Assembly (NCBI GenBank): GCA_964396055.1
Contig: CAYNDV010000002.1
Location: forward strand, 26,747 to 90,746
Direction of reading: 5' to 3'
DNA from: CAYJPV01 sp964396055
GTDB taxonomy: Bacteria; Acidobacteriota; Vicinamibacteria; Vicinamibacterales; JAKQTR01
Length of the DNA: 64,000 bases
Made by a program: the position numbers and the translations under genes. The notes below the pieces were generated by a model. That model was not told the origin of the DNA. It saw only the letters and a list, made by a program, of their open reading frames with translations, and searched no databases. Numbering within the stretch: the first letter of the stretch is position 1; each line of letters starts with the position of its first letter. Below are positions 50,132-58,894 of this stretch, piece after piece.

Positions 50132-51364
50132 TTACTCCTCCGCCGTGCGCGACTTCAGCAGTTCCGACTTGACGAGGAACGCGCCCGCGACCACCACCCG
50201 CTCGCCGGCCTGGAGGCCGGACAGGACCTCGATGGTCCCGTCGCGCGCCTCGCCGGTCGTGACCGCGCGCCGCACGAATGTTGTGGCCCCGCCCCCCTGG
50301 ACGAACACCACCGCTTTGCCGTCGATGTCCTGGACGGCAGCCGACGGCACCACGACGACCTGACGTTCCGCGCCCTCGCCGAGGCGCACGGTGGCATACA
50401 TGTCCGGTTTCAGCCTCCCGTCATGGTTGGGCACCGCGCACCGCACCGTGATCCGCCGCGTCTTCGGGTTTACGATGTCCGCCACCCAGGCGATCGTGCC
50501 CGCGAAGGTGGCGGCCGGATACGCGGCCACCCGCACCTCGACGGGCGAGCCGCTGCGCACGTGCGGCACGGCTGTTTCGTCGATCTCCGCCAGGACCCAG
50601 AGGCTCGACAGGTCGCTCACCACGAACAGCGGCGTGCCGGGCGTGGCCGCGCTGCCTTCCGTGACCAGTTTCTCGAGCACCACGCCGGCCAGCGGGGCCC
50701 GGACCGGGATCTGCTCTCCCTCCTCGCCGCTGGGATCCTCGGCATTCGTGATGCCGAGGTGCTCCATTTCCTCCTCGGCCCGCCGCACTTCGGTGTTCGC
50801 GATGTTCAGCGACTCCTCGGCGGCCACGCGGTCCACCGCCGCCCGCCTGGCGTCCTGCTCGGAAATGGCCCTGGCCGCCAGCAACCGCTTCGCGCGCTCA
50901 TCCCCCTGGACGGCCAGTTCCAGCTGCGACTGCGCCCGGCGCCGCTCGGCGACGGCGCGGCGGTACGCTGCCCAGGAGTCGTGCACCACCGGGCTGATCA
51001 TGTGTGCGAGTTCGCGGCCCGCTGCCACCCGGTCTCCGATTTCCACGAAGACTTCCAGGACCTTGCCTTCCACCTGCGATCCGATGCGTGCCGTCCGTCG
51101 TTCATCGAGCGCCACGAGCCCTGGCGCCTCCAGCGATGCCCGCCGCACCACTACGCGGGCGGGTTCCGTCGTGAGGCCCGCCTCGCGCGCCGCGGCGGGG
51201 GTCAGCGCCACCGTGCCCTCGGGCTGCGCCGCGGCCGCCTCCGTGGCGGAAGGCTCGGCAGCCCGGCGGCCGGTCATCACCCAGGCCACCAGGAGAGCCG
51301 CCACCACCAGGGCCGCGGCCACGAGAAGCATCGTGCGGGTCATTCCGCGCTGATTGGCAGTCAT
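50132..51364 (-). CDS. czcB: Heavy-metal efflux periplasmic adaptor (CzcB/CusB family)
   Basis: A 410-residue adaptor with one N-terminal anchor (TMLLVAAALVVAALLVAWVM). Barrel-sandwich halves are at about 85-110 (ARIGSQVEGKVLEVFVEIGDRVAAG) and about 205-235 (IPVRAPLAGVVLEKLVTEGSAATPG), with a long helical hairpin between (AYRRAVAERRRAQSQLELAV...). Then come the beta-barrel (LWVLAEIDETAVPHVRSGSPVEV) and C-terminal domains. The start overlaps the czcC stop (ATGA) and the stop abuts the czcA start, so all three are coupled. No His-rich metal-binding N terminus is present. Confidence 0.92.
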   Translation of the reverse strand: MTANQRGMTRTMLLVAAALVVAALLVAWVMTGRRAAEPSATEAAAAQPEGTVALTPAAAREAGLTTEPARVVVRRASLEAPGLVALDERRTARIGSQVEGKVLEVFVEIGDRVAAGRELAHMISPVVHDSWAAYRRAVAERRRAQSQLELAVQGDERAKRLLAARAISEQDARRAAVDRVAAEESLNIANTEVRRAEEEMEHLGITNAEDPSGEEGEQIPVRAPLAGVVLEKLVTEGSAATPGTPLFVVSDLSSLWVLAEIDETAVPHVRSGSPVEVRVAAYPAATFAGTIAWVADIVNPKTRRITVRCAVPNHDGRLKPDMYATVRLGEGAERQVVVVPSAAVQDIDGKAVVFVQGGGATTFVRRAVTTGEARDGTIEVLSGLQAGERVVVAGAFLVKSELLKSRTAEE

Positions 51365-52620
51365 GGCTGGATCTTCTCCCCGAGCAGCAGACGGGCTTCG
51401 ATGGCGGCCGCCGCCGCGTCCAGACGAAGCTGAAGCGCCTCGCGGTGTGCCTCGAGATACACCCGCTCGGCGTCGACCAGGTTCAGGATGTCGGTGGCGC
51501 CCTCGCGGAAGGCCACGCGGGCCGCCTGGCGGACGATTTCCGCCGGCTTCAGGACGTCGGTGTCGATCCGCGTCGCCTGGTCCGCGAGCTGTCTGGCGGC
51601 AGTGATCGCGGCCAGGGCATCAGCGCGCACGCGTTCCGCGACGTCGGCCGATTCCAGGGTCGCGACACGAACTCCGCCCGCGGCTGCCGCGACGCCGTAT
51701 GCGTTCCGATCGAACAGCGGCACGGACACCGACACGCCCGCGACCGCCGTGTCGTACCCGTCGGTCCGCTTGTACCCGCCCGCCACGCTCAGGTCGGGCA
51801 GGCGGCGCGACCGCTCCAGGTTCAGCGAGCCCTCCGCCCGCGACTCGCGCGCCCGCGCGGCCGCCAGGTCGGGGGAGCGATCGACGGCCAGCACGGCCAG
51901 CTCGGCTGGCGGCCCCGCGGGCACCACGGGGACCACGGGCACCACCAGTTGCTCGGGCACCAGCGGTGTGTCCATGCCCGAGAGGGCATCGAGGCGCGCC
52001 AGCGATCGCCGCAGTTCGATCCGCGCCCGGATGATCTGGATGTCGACCCTCACCAGCTCGGCCTGGAACTTGGCGAGGTCGGCGCCGGGCGCCATGCCTT
52101 CGGCCACCCGGGCCGCCATGGCCCGCTGCAGGGTGTCGAGTTCCTGCTGGTTGGCGACGAGCGCGGTCAGGTCTTCGCGCGCCCGGACGGCCGACAGGTA
52201 GAGGCGGGCCGTCTCCAGGACGAGTCCGCGTTCCACCTGCACCAGCCGCGCATCGGCCTGCCGGCGGTCAGCCTCGGCGATCGTGCGTCGCGCTGATCGC
52301 CGGCCGCCCAGCTCGATCGGCTGCGACACGATCGTGAAGAAGTCCAGCGCGGGCTCTCCGGTGGGGAGCGGCGTCCAGTGCCAGTTGCCGAACCGCCAGT
52401 TCTCGGCAGCAACCTCGATGGTCGGGTTGGGTAACGCCCCGGAGACGCGAGCGGCCGCGGCTGCGCCCTCGGCGGCCGCGACAGCCGCCGCCCGGGCGGG
52501 GGAACGCGCGAGGATCCGGGCGATCGTCTGTTCGAGTGTGACAGGCGGGGCCGCCGTCGATGCCGCCGCTCCGGACATGCCCGCCGCAGATACCCCGATG
52601 GCGAGGAACAAACTGAGCAT
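51361..52620 (-). CDS. czcC: Outer-membrane efflux channel (CzcC/TolC family)
   Basis: A 419-residue OEP-family protein; the ATG at 52620 starts a signal peptide (MLSLFLAIGVSAAGMSGAAAS). An in-frame ATG at 52686 would add 22 charged residues before it. Two repeated halves of long helices and short strands are seen: TLEQTIARILARSPARAAAVAAAEG, LPNPTIEVAAENW and ERGLVLETARLYLSAVRAREDL, then AVLAVDRSPDLAAARARE, LPDLSVAGGYKRTDGYDTAVAGVSVSVPLFDR and AFREGATDILNLVDAERVYLEA. It forms the outer-membrane exit for the czcBA pump. Confidence 0.9.
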   Translation of the reverse strand: MLSLFLAIGVSAAGMSGAAASTAAPPVTLEQTIARILARSPARAAAVAAAEGAAAAARVSGALPNPTIEVAAENWRFGNWHWTPLPTGEPALDFFTIVSQPIELGGRRSARRTIAEADRRQADARLVQVERGLVLETARLYLSAVRAREDLTALVANQQELDTLQRAMAARVAEGMAPGADLAKFQAELVRVDIQIIRARIELRRSLARLDALSGMDTPLVPEQLVVPVVPVVPAGPPAELAVLAVDRSPDLAAARARESRAEGSLNLERSRRLPDLSVAGGYKRTDGYDTAVAGVSVSVPLFDRNAYGVAAAAGGVRVATLESADVAERVRADALAAITAARQLADQATRIDTDVLKPAEIVRQAARVAFREGATDILNLVDAERVYLEAHREALQLRLDAAAAAIEARLLLGEKIQP

Positions 52621-52690
52621 GCCGACCAGCTTACCGGCTGCCTCCCGGTGGCGGTCATGAGACTGCTTCTCAGCGGAACAGGGCAACCGC

Positions 52691-55264
52691 CTATGTTCCG
52701 GCAGCGGGCTCTTCGCTCGAGTAACCCGGGTAGAGCTTCTCCATGCAGTCCGGGCAGATGCCGTGGCTGAACCGCGCCTCGCTGTGCGTCTTGAGGTACT
52801 GCTCCAGCTGGCTCCAGTAGCCCTGGTCGTCGCGGATGTTCTTGCAGCTGGCGCAGATCGGAATCAGGCCGCTGAGCACCTTGATGCTGCTCAACGCCTG
52901 CTCGACGCGCGTCGTCAACTCACGCTCCCGCTGCAGGTGGCGCCACAGGCGCACGCGGAAGCCGGCGGCGACCATGCCGACGGCCGCCAGGATCATCAGC
53001 GCGCGGAACCACCACGTCTGGTGCACCCGGGGCTGCAGCTCGAAGGCGAAGCGCGCGCCGGTCTCGTTCCACACGCCGTCGTTGTTCGCCGCACGCACGC
53101 GGAACACGTACCGGCCCGGCGCGAGGTTCGAGTAGCTGGTCTGCCGCCGGTTGCCGGCCTGCACCCACTCCCCATCGAGCCCGTCGAGCCGGTACTCGAA
53201 TCGCACCTTGCGCGGCGCGATGAAGCTCAGGCCCGCATACGTGAACTCCACCTGGCCCGTGCCCGGCGCGAACACCGCGTCGTCGGTGGCCATGAAGGGC
53301 ACCCGGCCGGCGACGACGCTCTCCACCGTCACGAGCGGCGGCAGCTCGTTCTTGCGGACGTTGTCCGGGTCCACGATCACCGCGCCCGTCGTCGTCGGGA
53401 ACCAGAGGCGCCCGTCGCTGGTCTTCCAGCCGGCCGGCGACGAGTTGCCGTTGCACTCGCCGCTCAGCAGGCCGTCGCCCGCATCGTAGGCCACCGACGG
53501 AATCCGCCGGATGGCCCCATCGGCGAAGGCGGCCAGGTCCGCCTTGCTCACGCGGTAGACGCCGTTGTTGCAGCTGATCCACAGGTTGCCGCGGCCGTCT
53601 TCGAGGATCTGGAACGCCACGTCGTCGTAGAGGCCGTCGGCCTGCCTGAAACGGGTGAACCGTCCGTCCTTCAGGCGCGCCAGGCCGCCGCCGTAGCTGC
53701 CGATCCACAACACCCCGTCCGCATCCTCGTGGATCGCGTAGATGGCGCCGGCAGGCAGCCCATCCGCGCGGGTGAAGGTGCGGGCCCGGCCGTCGAGCCA
53801 GCGGGTCAGCCCGTCGTTCGTGCCGACCCACATCGCGCCGTGGCGATCCCGGAACATCACGCGCACGGTTCCCTGCGGCTGGCCCGCGGCTGCCGCGTCC
53901 GCCACCGGCTCGAGACGGTCCCCGACCAGCCGGTACACGTCCTCGCGGGCGCCGATCCAGAGCGTGCCAGACGCGTCCTCCGCCAGCGCGCGCACGTTCA
54001 ACCCCGCCGTGGCGGCCACGGCGCGGAAGCGGTGGCCGTCGAGGCGCGCGAGCCCCTCGCGCGTGCCCACCCAGAAGGTGCCGCGCGAGTCCTCGAGGAT
54101 CGCCCGCGAGCTGTTGTGCGGCAGGCCGTGCTGCGTCGTGTAGTTCACCGCCGTCCGGCCGTCGAACCGCGACACCCCGTCGCCTTCCGTTGTGAGCCAC
54201 ACCTCGCCGTTGCGCGCCTGGCGGATGGCGCGCAGGCTCGGGCCCGGCAGGCCCTGGCCGGTCGTCAGGCTGGCGAACCGCCCCAGCCAGAGGCGGTGGA
54301 GGCCGGTCATGTACGTGCCCGCCCAGATGCCGCCTTCCCGATCTTCGACAATCGCGTCCACGCGATTGCCGGCAATGCCCGGCGCCAGCGCGAGCGGCGA
54401 CGCGCGGGGGCCGGCGATGCGCCAGAGCGCGCCCGATTCGGTGCCCGCCCAGATCGCGCCGGACCGGTCCTCGTAGAGCACCAGCACCACCGCGCTCGAC
54501 AGCCCTGCGGCCTCTCGCGGCGACTCGGCCACGCCGAGGTGCAGGCGCGTCAGGCCGCGGTCGGTACCCACCCACAGGCTGCCGTCGCTGGCCGCCAGCA
54601 CCGAGCGGATGGACTGGGACGGCAGGCCGGATGTCACTTCATGACGACGCCAGCGGCCGCGCTGGTAGACGCCGAGGCCGGACAACGTGGCCACCCACAC
54701 CGAGCCGGACTGGTCCACCGTGATGTCCTCGATGGCCAGGCCAGGCAGGCCCGAGTCGAGGGAGAAGAACTCGAAACGGCCGTTGGCCAGCCGGTTGACG
54801 CCGCCGTTCTGGGTGCCCATCCACACGGCCCCGTCGGGCCCGACGGCGAGGCAGGTCACCGTCTCGCGGTCGGTCGTCCTGCCGGTCGGGTGGGCCGTGA
54901 ACCGGCCGTTGTGCAGGCGCAGCAGGCCGCCGAAGGTGCCAATCCACAGGCTGCCGTCCGGGCCCTCGGCCAGCGCGTAGACGTCGTTGTGGCTGAACGC
55001 GGGCGTATTGCCCTTGTTGAAGAGCGTGAAAGACACCCCGTCGAAGCGGACCAGGCCCTCCTGCGTGCCGAGCCACAGGTAGCCGTCCCGTGTCTGCAGC
55101 ACCGCCGCCACCGTTTCCTGGGGCAGGCCGTCGCCCCGGCGCCAGACGTGGTGCACGTACTGGGACAGCTCCGCCGCCGTACGGCCATAGCCGGACACGT
55201 CGGCGGCGACGGCCTCGGCGGCGCCCAGCAGGAGCACAGCGATCAGGGTGAGCGTTCGGGACAT
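52691..55264 (-). CDS. Reg-prop beta-propeller membrane sensor lacking a kinase, with C-terminal Cys-rich motif
   Basis: An 857-residue protein; the ATG at 55264 starts a signal peptide (MSRTLTLIAVLLLGAAEAVAAD). Residues about 35-660 form two seven-bladed reg-prop propellers, with repeated DGxLWIGTxxGLxR motifs beginning at HHVWRRGDGLPQETV. A Y_Y_Y domain follows (about 675-740; YRLDGLDGEWVQAGNRRQTSYSNLAPGRYVFRVRAANNDG). One membrane helix (about 752-775) and a short coiled coil (RERELTTRVEQALSSIKVL) come next. The C terminus has CASCKNIRDDQGYW and HGICPDCMEKLYPGY, a C-x2-C...C-x2-C putative metal or redox site also found in some response regulators and kinases. There is no HisKA or HATPase domain, so it cannot signal as a normal hybrid kinase. 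Confidence 0.85.
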   Translation of the reverse strand: MSRTLTLIAVLLLGAAEAVAADVSGYGRTAAELSQYVHHVWRRGDGLPQETVAAVLQTRDGYLWLGTQEGLVRFDGVSFTLFNKGNTPAFSHNDVYALAEGPDGSLWIGTFGGLLRLHNGRFTAHPTGRTTDRETVTCLAVGPDGAVWMGTQNGGVNRLANGRFEFFSLDSGLPGLAIEDITVDQSGSVWVATLSGLGVYQRGRWRRHEVTSGLPSQSIRSVLAASDGSLWVGTDRGLTRLHLGVAESPREAAGLSSAVVLVLYEDRSGAIWAGTESGALWRIAGPRASPLALAPGIAGNRVDAIVEDREGGIWAGTYMTGLHRLWLGRFASLTTGQGLPGPSLRAIRQARNGEVWLTTEGDGVSRFDGRTAVNYTTQHGLPHNSSRAILEDSRGTFWVGTREGLARLDGHRFRAVAATAGLNVRALAEDASGTLWIGAREDVYRLVGDRLEPVADAAAAGQPQGTVRVMFRDRHGAMWVGTNDGLTRWLDGRARTFTRADGLPAGAIYAIHEDADGVLWIGSYGGGLARLKDGRFTRFRQADGLYDDVAFQILEDGRGNLWISCNNGVYRVSKADLAAFADGAIRRIPSVAYDAGDGLLSGECNGNSSPAGWKTSDGRLWFPTTTGAVIVDPDNVRKNELPPLVTVESVVAGRVPFMATDDAVFAPGTGQVEFTYAGLSFIAPRKVRFEYRLDGLDGEWVQAGNRRQTSYSNLAPGRYVFRVRAANNDGVWNETGARFAFELQPRVHQTWWFRALMILAAVGMVAAGFRVRLWRHLQRERELTTRVEQALSSIKVLSGLIPICASCKNIRDDQGYWSQLEQYLKTHSEARFSHGICPDCMEKLYPGYSSEEPAAGT

Positions 55265-55445
55265 GGGTCGACGGCGGGGCCGCCGCCGGGATCCACACGA
55301 CACCCGCGCCGGCACACCGCCACAGAGACACAATCGGCACCGGCCGGCCCTGGCTTGACCAGTCGCGCCTGCGTGGCGGGATTGCGGTAGACTCTGCCGC
55401 AGGTCCGCCGGTTCCGGGCGGACCGAATCCGGGAAGGAGCGTCTC

Positions 55446-56507
55446 ATGCACAGGCAGTGGTGCGCGGTGGTGCTGGGCTGCGTCCTGGCGGCGGCGGCCG
55501 TGATGGCCCAGTCCGGCGGCGGCGCGGCTGGCACCGGCGTCCAGGTGGTGCCGAAGCCCGACGAGCAGCGCGTGGATGTCCTGGTCGACGGCAAGCCGTT
55601 CACGTCGTACATCTGGCCCGATCGCCTCAAGAAGCCCGTGCTCTACCCCATCCGGACCGGGGGCGGCGTCGTGGTCACGCGCGGCTTTCCGCTCGATCCG
55701 CGGCCGGGCGAGCGCGTCGACCATCCGCACCACGTGGGCCTGTGGTTCAACCACGGCGACGTCAACGGCGTCGACTTCTGGAACAACTCCGAGGCGCTCA
55801 AGCCCGAGCAGGCCGCGAAGATGGGCACGATTCACCACCGGCGGATCGTGACGGCGAAGAGCGGGCCGACAGGCGTGCTGGAGGTGGCCACCGACTGGGT
55901 GATGCCCGACGGTTCGACGGTCATCAACGAATCGGCGCGGTTCGTCTTCGCCGGCGGCCCGGGATCGCGCACGATCGATCGGCTCACCACGCTCACGGCC
56001 GCGTCCGGCAAGGTCCTGTTCAAGGACAACAAGGAAGGCGTCATCGCGGTGCGCGTGGCGCGCGCGCTCGAGGAGCCGTCGGAGAAGCCCGAGGTCTTCA
56101 CCGACGCGGCCGGCCGCCCCACCGCCGTGCCCGTGCTCGACAACGCCGGCGTGAACGGCCTCTACACGAGCAGCGAAGGCATCACGGGCGGCAAGGTGTG
56201 GGCCACGCGTGGCCGATGGATGGCGCTGGCGGGCAAGGTCGGCACCGAAGACGTGGTGCTGCTCATGCTCGATCACCCGAAGAACCCGGGCTACCCGACC
56301 CACTGGCACGCGCGGGGCTACGGCCTCTTTTCGGCCAACCCCCTGGGCGCGCAGGTCTTCTCGGAAGGCAAGGAACGGCTCGATTACGCCCTCGAGAAGG
56401 GCGCTTCCGGCGTGTTCCGGCACCGGCTGCTGATCCTCACGGGCACGTTCTCGGCCGAGAAGGCCGAGGCGGCGTGGAAGGCGTTCGTCGCGGAATACAA
56501 GGACTGA
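55446..56507 (+). CDS. Secreted DUF6807 (PmoA-like) family protein
   Basis: A 353-residue protein with GGAAGGAG upstream and a signal peptide ending at about residue 21 (AAAVMAQS). It has the conserved HPHHVGLWFNHGDVNGVDFWNN motif of the DUF6807 family (often labelled methane oxygenase PmoA, a misleading name). Other family segments are KPVLYPIRT, HHRRIVTAKSG, NPGYPTHWHARGYGLFSANPLG and FRHRLLILTG. The fold resembles galactose-mutarotase-like beta proteins, and the family occurs in carbohydrate gene clusters. It opens a same-strand run with two Gfo/Idh genes, a TIM-barrel protein and a TonB receptor. It may process or bind oxidised sugars; unproven. Confidence 0.85.
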   Translation: MHRQWCAVVLGCVLAAAAVMAQSGGGAAGTGVQVVPKPDEQRVDVLVDGKPFTSYIWPDRLKKPVLYPIRTGGGVVVTRGFPLDPRPGERVDHPHHVGLWFNHGDVNGVDFWNNSEALKPEQAAKMGTIHHRRIVTAKSGPTGVLEVATDWVMPDGSTVINESARFVFAGGPGSRTIDRLTTLTAASGKVLFKDNKEGVIAVRVARALEEPSEKPEVFTDAAGRPTAVPVLDNAGVNGLYTSSEGITGGKVWATRGRWMALAGKVGTEDVVLLMLDHPKNPGYPTHWHARGYGLFSANPLGAQVFSEGKERLDYALEKGASGVFRHRLLILTGTFSAEKAEAAWKAFVAEYKD

Positions 56508-56523
56508 CCTGGAGGAGACCGCC

Positions 56524-57834
56524 ATGACTCAGATAACCCGCAGAGCATTCGTCAAGAGCGCCGCCGCCACGTCCATCCTGCTCGGCACGTCCCGCACGGG
56601 ATGGGCCGGCGCCAACGACCGCGTGCGCGTAGCCGTGCTGGGCCTCAACGGCCGCGGCAAGTCGCACCTCGGCGGCTACGCCCGGCTCGAGAACGTGGAG
56701 GTGGCGGGACTCTGCGATCCCGATTCGCGGCTCTTCGCGCCAACCATCAAGTCGTTCTTCGCCGACAAGGGCCTTGCCGCGCCGAAGACCGCGCAGGACC
56801 TGCGCCGGTTCCTCGAGGACAAGGACATCGACGCCATCTCGATTGCCACGCCGAACCACTGGCACTCACTGGCCACGCTCTGGGCGTGCCAGGCCGGCAA
56901 GGACGTCTATGTCGAGAAGCCGATGACGCACAACATCTTCGAGGGCCGGAAGGTCGTGGAGGCCGCGAAGACGCACAAGCGCATCGTCCAGCACGGCACG
57001 CAGCTGCGCTCCAACCCCGGGTTCCAGGAGGGCATCAAGCTGCTGCACGACGGCGCGATCGGCAAGGTCTATCTCTGCCGCACCGTGTGCTACAAGTGGC
57101 GGCCGGACATCGGCAAGGGCCAGCCCGGCAAGCCGCCGGCCGGGCTCGACTGGAGCCTCTGGCAGGGCCCGGCGCAGGAAGAGCCGTTCATGGTGGACGC
57201 GAAGGGCGCAGGCGTCTTCGTCCACTACAACTGGCACTGGCACTGGGCGTACGGCAACGGCGACATCGGCAACCAGGGCGTGCACCAGCTCGACGCCGCG
57301 CGCTGGGGCCTGGGCGTCGGCCTGCCCTACCGCGTCACGTCCATGGGCGGCATGCTGCTCTGGGACGATGCGAAGCAGATCTTCGACGTATCGTCGACCT
57401 CGTTCATGTTCAAGGGCAAGGACGGTCAGGACAAGATGCTGACCCTCGAGGTGCGCCCGTGGATGACGAACGACGAGGCGGGCGGCACGTCGTTTGGCGT
57501 CATCTTCTACGGCGAGAAGGGCTGGATGACGTTCCCCGACTACGGCAGCTACAAGATGTACGAGGGGCGCGACAACAAGCTGGCAAAGGAAGGCAACAAC
57601 GGCACCGACCTGAACCACTACCGGAACTTCATCGAGTGCGTGCGCAGCCGCGTCGAGCCGACCGCGCCGGCCATCGAGGGCCACTGGTCGTCGGCGCTGT
57701 CGCACTACGCGCTCACGGGCGCGCGCGTCAACCGCGTGCTCGAGATCGATCCGGCGACCGAACTGGTGAAGAACGACCCCGAGGCGAACCGCATGCTCAC
57801 GCGGGAGTACCGGGCGCCGTTCACGGTGGCGTGA
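56524..57834 (+). CDS. Tat-exported Gfo/Idh/MocA-family oxidoreductase
   Basis: A 436-residue protein with GGAGGAG upstream, 16 nt after the DUF6807 gene. The Tat signal is TRRAFVKSAAATSILLGTSRTGWAG. The Rossmann motif is VRVAVLGLNGRGKSH. The cofactor region is IATPNHWHSLATLWACQAGKDVYVEKPMTHN with an intact EKP. The catalytic stretch is WHWAYGNGDIGNQGVHQLDAARW. It is very like the protein at 40366, so the two probably share a reaction type, likely oxidation of a glycoside hydroxyl in the periplasm. Palindrome copy 3 begins 4 nt after its stop codon. Confidence 0.9.
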   Translation: MTQITRRAFVKSAAATSILLGTSRTGWAGANDRVRVAVLGLNGRGKSHLGGYARLENVEVAGLCDPDSRLFAPTIKSFFADKGLAAPKTAQDLRRFLEDKDIDAISIATPNHWHSLATLWACQAGKDVYVEKPMTHNIFEGRKVVEAAKTHKRIVQHGTQLRSNPGFQEGIKLLHDGAIGKVYLCRTVCYKWRPDIGKGQPGKPPAGLDWSLWQGPAQEEPFMVDAKGAGVFVHYNWHWHWAYGNGDIGNQGVHQLDAARWGLGVGLPYRVTSMGGMLLWDDAKQIFDVSSTSFMFKGKDGQDKMLTLEVRPWMTNDEAGGTSFGVIFYGEKGWMTFPDYGSYKMYEGRDNKLAKEGNNGTDLNHYRNFIECVRSRVEPTAPAIEGHWSSALSHYALTGARVNRVLEIDPATELVKNDPEANRMLTREYRAPFTVA

Positions 57835-57837
57835 CGC

Positions 57838-57891
57838 AACAATCCCGGATTGATTTCCGGGGATCGGGACGGAAATCAATCCGGGATTGTT
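57838..57891. repeat. Perfect long palindrome, copy 3 (22-bp arms, 10-nt loop)
   Basis: The arms at 57838-57859 and 57870-57891 are exact reverse complements and share the core CAATCCCGGATTGATTTCC with copies 1 and 2. The loop (GGGATCGGGA) differs. It lies between two same-strand genes, 4 nt after one stop and 12 nt before the next ATG, so it probably stabilises or ends the upstream message. Confidence 0.95.
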
Positions 57892-57903
57892 TGACGGCGG
57901 GGG

Positions 57904-58797
57904 ATGCGACTCATGGAATCGGGCGAGTGCGGGCCCTCGCGGCGTTCGTTCCTGCGTGCGGTGATGGCGGGCGCCGGGCTGGTTGGCCTCGGCCGCCGGG
58001 TCCTGGCCTCGGACGGCGTGCCGCCGATCGGCGCAGCACGCCCGTTCGCGGAAGCGCCGGCGCTGAAGGCCGCCGGGTTCGACTTTCTCGAGCCCGGCGT
58101 GGCCGCCACGCTCATCCCGGACAAACCTGAGGAGGCGTTCGACGCCCACCTCGCGACGCTGCGTGCGCTGCCGCTGCCCGTGGCGGCCTGCAACGTGTTC
58201 ATCCCGGGCGCCCTGAAACTGGTGGGTGACCAGGCCAACCACGACGCGGCAGCCGCCTACGCCGAAACCGCCCTGCGCCGCGCCGGGCGGGTGGGCATTC
58301 CGATTGTCGTCTTCGGCAGCGGCGGCGCCAGGCGGGTGCCCGAGGGTTTCGACAAGGCCCGGGCGATCGAGCAGTTCGTCGCTTTCGGCAGACGTATCGC
58401 GCCCGCGGCGGCCGCGGCCGGGGTCACCCTGGCCCTCGAACCCCTGAACCGGAAGGAGTGCAACCTCATCAACTCGCTGGCCGACGGCGTCCGGATCGTG
58501 GACGCCATCGCGCACCCGGCCTTCCGCCTGCACGCCGACGTGTATCACATGATGCAGGAGGATGAGCCGCCCGATGAGATCGTGAAGGCTGGCGCGCGCA
58601 TCGTGCACGCCCACGCCGCGCAGAAGGGCACGCGGATGGCGCCGCTGCCCGGCGGGACCGACTTCCGGCCGTATTTCGCGGCGTACAAGGCCATCGGCTA
58701 CCGGGGCCGCCTGTCGATCGAATCCAGCTGGCCTGAAGGCGAGAACGCCTACGCGAAGGCCTGCGCGTTTGTCCGGGAGCAGTGGAGCGCTGCGTAG
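57904..58797 (+). CDS. Tat-exported TIM-barrel sugar isomerase/epimerase-like protein
   Basis: A 297-residue protein; the first ATG (57904) follows GGCGGGGG, and a second at 57913 is possible. The Tat-like signal is SRRSFLRAVMAGAGLVGLGRRVLAS. The mature part is an AP-endonuclease-2-type TIM barrel: LKAAGFDFLEPG, VNAFIPGALKLVG-like ACNVFIPGALKLVG, GIPIVVFGSGG, VTLALEPLNRKECN (metal Glu), HADVYHMMQEDEP (Asp/His ligands), IVHAHAAQKG and LSIESSW (last Glu). Relatives isomerise or epimerise sugars and 3-keto sugars using a divalent metal. Its place between two Gfo/Idh genes suggests it acts on their oxidised products. Confidence 0.88.
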   Translation: MRLMESGECGPSRRSFLRAVMAGAGLVGLGRRVLASDGVPPIGAARPFAEAPALKAAGFDFLEPGVAATLIPDKPEEAFDAHLATLRALPLPVAACNVFIPGALKLVGDQANHDAAAAYAETALRRAGRVGIPIVVFGSGGARRVPEGFDKARAIEQFVAFGRRIAPAAAAAGVTLALEPLNRKECNLINSLADGVRIVDAIAHPAFRLHADVYHMMQEDEPPDEIVKAGARIVHAHAAQKGTRMAPLPGGTDFRPYFAAYKAIGYRGRLSIESSWPEGENAYAKACAFVREQWSAA

Positions 58798-58802
58798 GCC
58801 TC

Positions 58803-58832
58803 CCTTCGTGGCGTCCGGCTTCAGCCGGACGC
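58803..58832. repeat. REP-like palindrome, copy C1 (half element)
   Basis: CCTTCGTGG followed by the hairpin GCGTCCGGCT / AGCCGGACGC around TC. It matches the first half of the elements at 29844 and 29996. Confidence 0.85.
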
Positions 58833-58840
58833 GTCAGCGT

Positions 58841-58870
58841 CCTTCGTGGCGTCCGGCTTCAGCCGGACGC
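58841..58870. repeat. REP-like palindrome, copy C2 (half element)
   Basis: An identical 30-bp copy of C1 at a 38-bp period. It lies in the 97-bp gap before the next Gfo/Idh gene, which has its own AAAGGA ribosome binding site downstream. Confidence 0.85.
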
Positions 58871-58894
58871 GTCATCTGTGAGAAAGGACTCATC

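Noticed and set aside
55355..55393. Promoter TTGACC ... TAGACT upstream of the DUF6807 gene
   Set aside because: The two hexamers are 27 nt apart, too far for a normal -35/-10 pair.
55446..56507. Methane monooxygenase subunit (suggested by the PmoA label of this family)
   Set aside because: The protein is soluble with a Sec signal and a DUF6807 motif, not a membrane methane oxygenase. The name is historical.
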